Shown here: positions 1 through 4,052 of the stretch, in pieces
Layout of the letters: every line of letters begins with the position of its first letter
How positions within the stretch are numbered: the first letter of the stretch is position 1
NCBI GenBank assembly: GCA_020627645.1
Contig: JAHDGN010000175.1
Location: forward strand, 1 to 6,929
Direction: 5' to 3'
DNA length: 6,929 bases
Source of the DNA: Akkermansiaceae bacterium
GTDB lineage: Bacteria; Verrucomicrobiota; Verrucomicrobiia; Verrucomicrobiales; Akkermansiaceae
Position numbers and translations under genes: made by a program
Notes under the pieces: generated by a model
Seen by the model: only the letters and a program-made list of their open reading frames with translations
Database searches by the model: none
Told to the model about the DNA's origin: nothing

Positions 1-91
1 CTGCGGCAAGCTTGCCCTCAGCCCCAAAATCGCGCACTAAATTCCCCGAAGAACCAATATCCTCACAATCAGAAAGTCAGCCCCCTTACCT
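1..91 (+). other. Disrupted upstream edge of the repeat-protein gene
   Basis: The frame used by the downstream gene has a TAA at 38-40. Frame 1 is open from the window edge to the TAA at 91-93, and frame 3 from the edge to the TAA at 138-140. The stretch NILTIRKSAPLPND (codons from about 56) looks like the last beta-strand of a preceding repeat leading into the next N-D motif; compare QRLHLTMAGVEND before the second repeat. This suggests the gene once continued to the left. A one-base length change, for example in the C5 run at 81-85, would join frame 3 to the coding frame. Whether this is a true mutation, a sequencing error or a real gene boundary cannot be told from this window. Confidence 0.45.
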
Positions 92-1870
92 AACGACCAG
101 TTCGAAAATTCTTCTCAACTCGATTCTATTCCCAACCTAACATTTGACTCCGGAAGTGGCTTCGCAACTCTGGAACCAGGCGAGCCATGGGATTCCTCAA
201 ACGAAGGGGAAAGTTCTTCTGCCGGATCATTATGGTGGACCTGGACTGCCCCTCAGTCGGGAGAAGTTATTCTCAGCAGAAATTTTAATATCTACACCGG
301 GAACTCTCTAGGTAATCTTGAACTTGTTTCCGGAAACTCCAAAATTTTCTCAGCCCACTCTTCAACGACTTACCATCTTTCCCTACGGACACAAGCGGGA
401 AGATTTTCTTCAAACCAACGGTTACACCTAACGATGGCTGGGGTAGAAAATGATAGCTTTGCGAACAAAATCCCGATAACCCAGGAACTCCCCTTCAAAT
501 GGAGTGGTCAATTAGGAAATTCTTCAAAGGAAGCTTGGTGGGAATGGACTTCTCCCAAAGATGGGAGAATATCGATCACCCCAATCCCAAAAGAACTTTC
601 TTACTCAAACAATCAAAGAATATCAGTCCACACCCTTCTCTCTCCCACACAATCAGAAATTACCAAAATCTCCTCCGAAGGGACTCTAGACGTTGCCCAA
701 GGAAAAACTTACTACTTCCAAATATCCAATAGCCCATTTGAGCTTTCGGAAATCACGATCGAATGGATCGATCATACAAAATTCCCCCAGAATAGATTCA
801 TCAACTTTTCCACCATAATTTCTGAGTCTGATCCTGTGATCACAACTAAAAACTATGGGAATTTGGATGTGGAATCATATTGGTATAAATGGCGGAGCTC
901 TCGGGCTGGAACTGTGGTCATCGAAAGTATCGAATCAGAATTCTACATGCCTACTAACATTTTTGTTGGCCCAGATGACAAGAACCTTTTTCCTGTCTAT
1001 CAATTCAGAAATAACTCGTTTAGAGCCAAAGAAGGCTCCTCTTATTGGATCCAAATTCCAGTCCTCGAAGCTCAGAAAATTGTTTGGCAAATTCGTCCTG
1101 GGCCAGAGGGCGATAATTTCCTCAACTCCCCATCTCTACCTTCTACCAACATTGTCACTTGGGAAGGAACGACCAAAAATTCAGGACTCGAACTAGAAGA
1201 ACCTTATATTGGAGATTACTTGCTGCGACGCCGGAAGCCTTCTGTTGGCTCAGTCTGGCGAACCTGGACAGCTCCTACCACAGGAAGCTATCAATTCTCC
1301 TCGCTTCAACTCTGGGCGCTTATTTGCCAAGGCTCAAAAATTGATGGCTTGAAAGTCATTACCGAAGGGAACTCGGGCACGCTAGACGCAATTTCTGGGC
1401 AACAATATCACATTTCGGTTCATTCTCCAAATATCGATGGTGATCTCTTTACATTCCACCTCTCGAAACTAAACGATAGCTACATTGACTGGAGCTTCAA
1501 TTACTTCACCAACGAAAGCATCGAGTCCGCCCCCCTTTCTGATCCGGATGGAGACTCTCGAAATAACCTAATGGAAATGGCTCTGGGAACTAACCCCTTG
1601 ACCCCGGATGGAGGAACCCCAATTTGGATCTCAGAAAGAAATGGAAGCCTATCAGTCAATCTCCTCAGAAAATATGCTGTGCCTGAGATCTCTTACCAAT
1701 TCGAGATCTCCGAAGATTTGGTTTCATGGGAAATTCTAAACATAGAGGACGAAGAAATAACCGTCACCCCAACACCCGACGGCCAACAAATCCTTAACGT
1801 TAGACTTAATGAATCATTTTCCTCGAAATTAAGGATGCAAGTCAGGTTAAGGGTCGACCTCATCGACTAA
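41..1870 (+). CDS. Secreted-type beta-sandwich repeat protein with verrucomicrobial C-terminal module, 5' end missing or frameshifted
   Basis: The frame is open from 41 to the TAA at 1868-1870. The first ATG is at 434, but coding clearly begins earlier. Codons from about 86 read LPNDQFENSS, and 233-244 encode WWTW in the repeat motif LWWTWTAPQSG. Four repeats start with an N-D-x-F-like motif near 92, 449, 791 and 1109. Each carries an aromatic W-x-W signature (WWTW at 233, WWEW at 536, WYKW at 881, WRTW at 1256), resembling PPC-like beta-sandwich repeats. The C-terminus has DPDGDS at 1541-1558, then LGTNPLTP, then 'EISEDLVSW', which is the ending typical of exported Verrucomicrobiota proteins. 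No catalytic motif, signal peptide or membrane segment is visible. Between 41 and 434 there is no ATG, GTG or TTG, and an in-frame TAA lies at 38-40. The gene is therefore a fragment, is frameshifted, or uses an unusual start such as ATT at 41. An annotation starting at 434 would lose most of the first repeat. Function is unknown; adhesion or polymer binding at the cell surface is a guess. Confidence 0.8.
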   Translation: MPRRTNILTIRKSAPLPNDQFENSSQLDSIPNLTFDSGSGFATLEPGEPWDSSNEGESSSAGSLWWTWTAPQSGEVILSRNFNIYTGNSLGNLELVSGNSKIFSAHSSTTYHLSLRTQAGRFSSNQRLHLTMAGVENDSFANKIPITQELPFKWSGQLGNSSKEAWWEWTSPKDGRISITPIPKELSYSNNQRISVHTLLSPTQSEITKISSEGTLDVAQGKTYYFQISNSPFELSEITIEWIDHTKFPQNRFINFSTIISESDPVITTKNYGNLDVESYWYKWRSSRAGTVVIESIESEFYMPTNIFVGPDDKNLFPVYQFRNNSFRAKEGSSYWIQIPVLEAQKIVWQIRPGPEGDNFLNSPSLPSTNIVTWEGTTKNSGLELEEPYIGDYLLRRRKPSVGSVWRTWTAPTTGSYQFSSLQLWALICQGSKIDGLKVITEGNSGTLDAISGQQYHISVHSPNIDGDLFTFHLSKLNDSYIDWSFNYFTNESIESAPLSDPDGDSRNNLMEMALGTNPLTPDGGTPIWISERNGSLSVNLLRKYAVPEISYQFEISEDLVSWEILNIEDEEITVTPTPDGQQILNVRLNESFSSKLRMQVRLRVDLID

Positions 1871-2066
1871 TTGGGCTTCCACATTCCCAAGAACATCACT
1901 TTTGAATCTATAAACTAAAATCAATTCCCTATAGGAATTTAATCAGCGTTAAAAAAAGGCCTTATCTTTGTCCACCAAAATCAAAAAAATTCTCCACTCT
2001 ACCTGCTTACAAACCAAATCTTAATCTCCCCTTTCAAAAATCCCTTCCACAAACTAACTCCTCTCC
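1871..2066. other. Intergenic spacer between the repeat protein and the ABC-F gene
   Basis: This is 196 bp of noncoding DNA, A-rich and C-rich with very little G (a hand count gives about 57 C to 13 G). It must hold the 3' end of the upstream transcript and probably the ABC-F promoter. It contains one small inverted repeat (1923-1939), an A7 run ending in a short GGCC palindrome around 1951-1962, and a pyrimidine-rich stretch just before the GTG start. No confident -35/-10 pair, no Shine-Dalgarno sequence and no small ORF worth calling were found. Confidence 0.7.
1923..1939. terminator. Possible weak hairpin after the repeat-protein gene
   Basis: AATTCC at 1923-1928 and GGAATT at 1934-1939 are perfect inverted arms around a 5-nt loop, 53 bases after the stop codon at 1870. 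The stem is short and A/T-rich, and only a TTTAA tail follows instead of a real T tract. It could be a poor intrinsic terminator, an operator-like palindrome or chance. Confidence 0.2.
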
Positions 2067-4037
2067 GTGCTTGCTGTCAAAAACCTCCGTGTCGAATTCG
2101 GACCTCGCGTCATCTTCAAAGACCTCTCCTTCTCAGTCGGTGAAAAAGAACGCATTGCCTTCGCTGGACATAACGGTGCCGGAAAATCCACCCTCATGAA
2201 ATGCATTGGTGGGGTCCTCGAGCCAAACGGTGGTCAAATCACTAAGCCCAAACATCACCGCATCGGATACCTCCCCCAAGAGGGAATCCACATCGCAGGC
2301 ATCTCACTCTACGACGAAGTCGAATCCGCCTTCGCCGAATCCAAAAAAATCCAACAGCAAATCTCCGAACTCGAAAAACAACTCCCAGATCTAGACTCCT
2401 CCTCCCCCCAATACAACAACCTCCTCAACGACATCGGCGAACTCGAACTACGCCTCGAAGGACACGACCCCGCACGCATCAAACCACGAATCCACGCTGT
2501 TCTCACCGGACTCGGATTCAAACCTGATGACATGGACCGCGATTGCTCCGAATTCTCAGGTGGATGGCAGATGCGCATCGCCATGGCCAAACTCTTCCTC
2601 GCTGAACCCGAAATCCTCCTCCTCGACGAACCTACCAACCACCTTGATATCAACGCCCAACGATTCATGGAGCAATACCTCCATAGCTACAAAGGCGCGA
2701 TCATCCTCATCTCACACGACCGCTCTATGATGGACGGCCTCACCACTCGAACCATCGCTTTCCACCACGGGCGCGCCGAAGAATTCACCGGCAACTATTC
2801 CTCCTACGAAACCCAACTCCGCGAACGCCAGGAAACCCTCAAAAAACAAAAAATAGCCCAGGACCGCGAAATCGCAAAAATCGAACAATTCATCAACCGC
2901 TTTCGCGCCCAGGCGAACAAAGCCTCCCAAGTTCAATCACGCATCAAACAACTCGCCAAAATCGAACGAATCGAAATCGACGCTGAAGATGCCACCATGT
3001 CCTTCCGCTTCCCCGATCCACCACCCTCTACCCACCTTGTTGCTAAAATTGAAAATGCCTCCCAACAATATGGCGCACTCAAAGTCATCGAAAACTTCAA
3101 CTTCGAAGCAACCCGAGGAGACAAAATCGCGATCGTCGGCCCCAATGGAGCGGGAAAATCCACCTTCTGCCGACTCATCACCGGTGACGAAGCTCCCACC
3201 TCCGGCCACCACGAACTCGGCCCCAAAACCCTCCCCTCATTCTTCAACCAAAACCACGCCGATGAACTAGACCCCACCCTCACCATTCTCGAAACCATCG
3301 AAAGAATCCAAACCACCGGATCAAAAATTTCAGCCCGTGACATTCTCGGCTGCTTCCTCTTCCGAGGCGACGACGTCTACAAAAAAATAGGCGTCCTCTC
3401 CGGCGGCGAACGCTCCCGTGTCGCTCTCGTCCGCATGCTCGTTCGATCCGCCAACTTTCTCATCCTCGACGAACCCACCAACCACCTCGATATGCAATCC
3501 CAGGACATCCTCCAAAAAGCCCTCATCGACTACCCCGGAACCCTCCTCATCGTCTCCCACAATCGCGATTTCCTCGACCCCATTGTCCAAAAAACTCTCG
3601 AATTCCGCCCCTCCCTCCCACCCCGCCTCTTCGCCGGCAACCTCACCTACTACCTCGACAAAATTGAAGCTGAAGAAAATGGCAATCACTCTCAATCCCC
3701 CAAAACCCCCACCACCAAAACCCCATCACAACCCTCTTCCCAGAACTCCAAAGAACGGCGTAAACAAGAAGCAGCCCTCAGACAAAAAAGAAACCAACTC
3801 CTCAAACCCCTCCAAAACGAACTTCAAACGGTGGAAAAATCCATCGCCGAACTTGAATCAGCTCAAGCCACCCTAACGGCCCATCTCGAATCACCCGAAG
3901 TCATGGCAGACCCGGAAAAACTCAGAGAAACAACCAACGCCTACGATAGCATCGCCCGAAAATTAGAGAACGCTTTTTCCAAATGGGAAGAACTAAGCAG
4001 CCAAATCGAAAAAACTGAGGCCGAACTCAACCAATAA
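2067..4037 (+). CDS. ABC-F family ATPase (YheS/Uup-like ribosome-associated translation factor)
   Basis: This is a complete 656-residue soluble protein with two ABC ATPase domains and no membrane segment. Domain 1 has Walker A GHNGAGKST (34-42), Q-loop Q71, signature SGGWQ (164-168), Walker B with catalytic Glu LLLDEPTNHLD (D187, E188) and switch His217. Domain 2 has Walker A GPNGAGKST (358-366), signature LSGGE (444-448), LDEPTNHLD (D468, E469) and His498. All ATPase residues are intact. The inter-domain linker, about 243-310, is helical and charged, with RFRAQANKASQVQSRIKQL at 278-296. In ABC-F proteins this element reaches the P-site tRNA on the ribosome. A Ser/Thr/Pro-rich tether (about 541-561) leads to a C-terminal coiled coil (562-656), as in Uup and YheS. 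Family members bind the ribosomal E site and help resolve stalled translation; some members of other subfamilies confer antibiotic resistance, but nothing here points to that. The GTG at 2067 is the first possible start after an in-frame TAA at 2055-2057; no Shine-Dalgarno is present. Codons are strongly C-ending, more so than in the gene upstream. Confidence 0.96.
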   Translation: MLAVKNLRVEFGPRVIFKDLSFSVGEKERIAFAGHNGAGKSTLMKCIGGVLEPNGGQITKPKHHRIGYLPQEGIHIAGISLYDEVESAFAESKKIQQQISELEKQLPDLDSSSPQYNNLLNDIGELELRLEGHDPARIKPRIHAVLTGLGFKPDDMDRDCSEFSGGWQMRIAMAKLFLAEPEILLLDEPTNHLDINAQRFMEQYLHSYKGAIILISHDRSMMDGLTTRTIAFHHGRAEEFTGNYSSYETQLRERQETLKKQKIAQDREIAKIEQFINRFRAQANKASQVQSRIKQLAKIERIEIDAEDATMSFRFPDPPPSTHLVAKIENASQQYGALKVIENFNFEATRGDKIAIVGPNGAGKSTFCRLITGDEAPTSGHHELGPKTLPSFFNQNHADELDPTLTILETIERIQTTGSKISARDILGCFLFRGDDVYKKIGVLSGGERSRVALVRMLVRSANFLILDEPTNHLDMQSQDILQKALIDYPGTLLIVSHNRDFLDPIVQKTLEFRPSLPPRLFAGNLTYYLDKIEAEENGNHSQSPKTPTTKTPSQPSSQNSKERRKQEAALRQKRNQLLKPLQNELQTVEKSIAELESAQATLTAHLESPEVMADPEKLRETTNAYDSIARKLENAFSKWEELSSQIEKTEAELNQ

Positions 4038-4052
4038 ATACAAACTGACGAC
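4038..4052. other. 15-bp gap between convergent genes
   Basis: The ABC-F stop (4035-4037) and the RTX-protein stop on the opposite strand (4053-4055) face each other across 15 bases. No stem followed by a T tract is visible on either strand in or around the gap, so termination is probably Rho-dependent or occurs inside the opposing gene's 3' end. Confidence 0.7.

Noticed and set aside
1..79. Possible - strand gene end reading SDCEDIGSSGNLVRDFGAEGKLAA-like sequence
   Set aside because: The frame is preceded by a TGA and has no good start. It is the antisense of the same codon phase as the + strand gene, and too short to support.
1963..1970. TATCTTTG as a Bacteroidota-type -7 promoter element for the ABC-F gene
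   Set aside because: It matches TAnnTTTG, but no -33 TTG element sits at the right distance and the window looks verrucomicrobial, where this promoter type is not established. It is probably chance in A/T-rich DNA.
3330..3695. Open frames on the - strand across the ABC-F gene and on the + strand across the RTX gene
   Set aside because: They are mirror images of biased codon use (CTC/GAC and GGT/GAT) in the real genes, with low-complexity translations and no start signals or domains.
2067..4037. ABC transporter that exports the neighbouring RTX protein
   Set aside because: The two ATPase domains sit in one soluble chain with an ABC-F tRNA-contact linker and coiled-coil tail. There is no transmembrane segment, so it is a translation factor.
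2067..4037. Antibiotic-resistance ABC-F protein (Vga/Lsa/Msr type)
   Set aside because: The linker RFRAQANKASQVQSRIKQL and the C-terminal coiled coil fit the housekeeping YheS/Uup type. No attenuator leader peptide or mobile context was seen.
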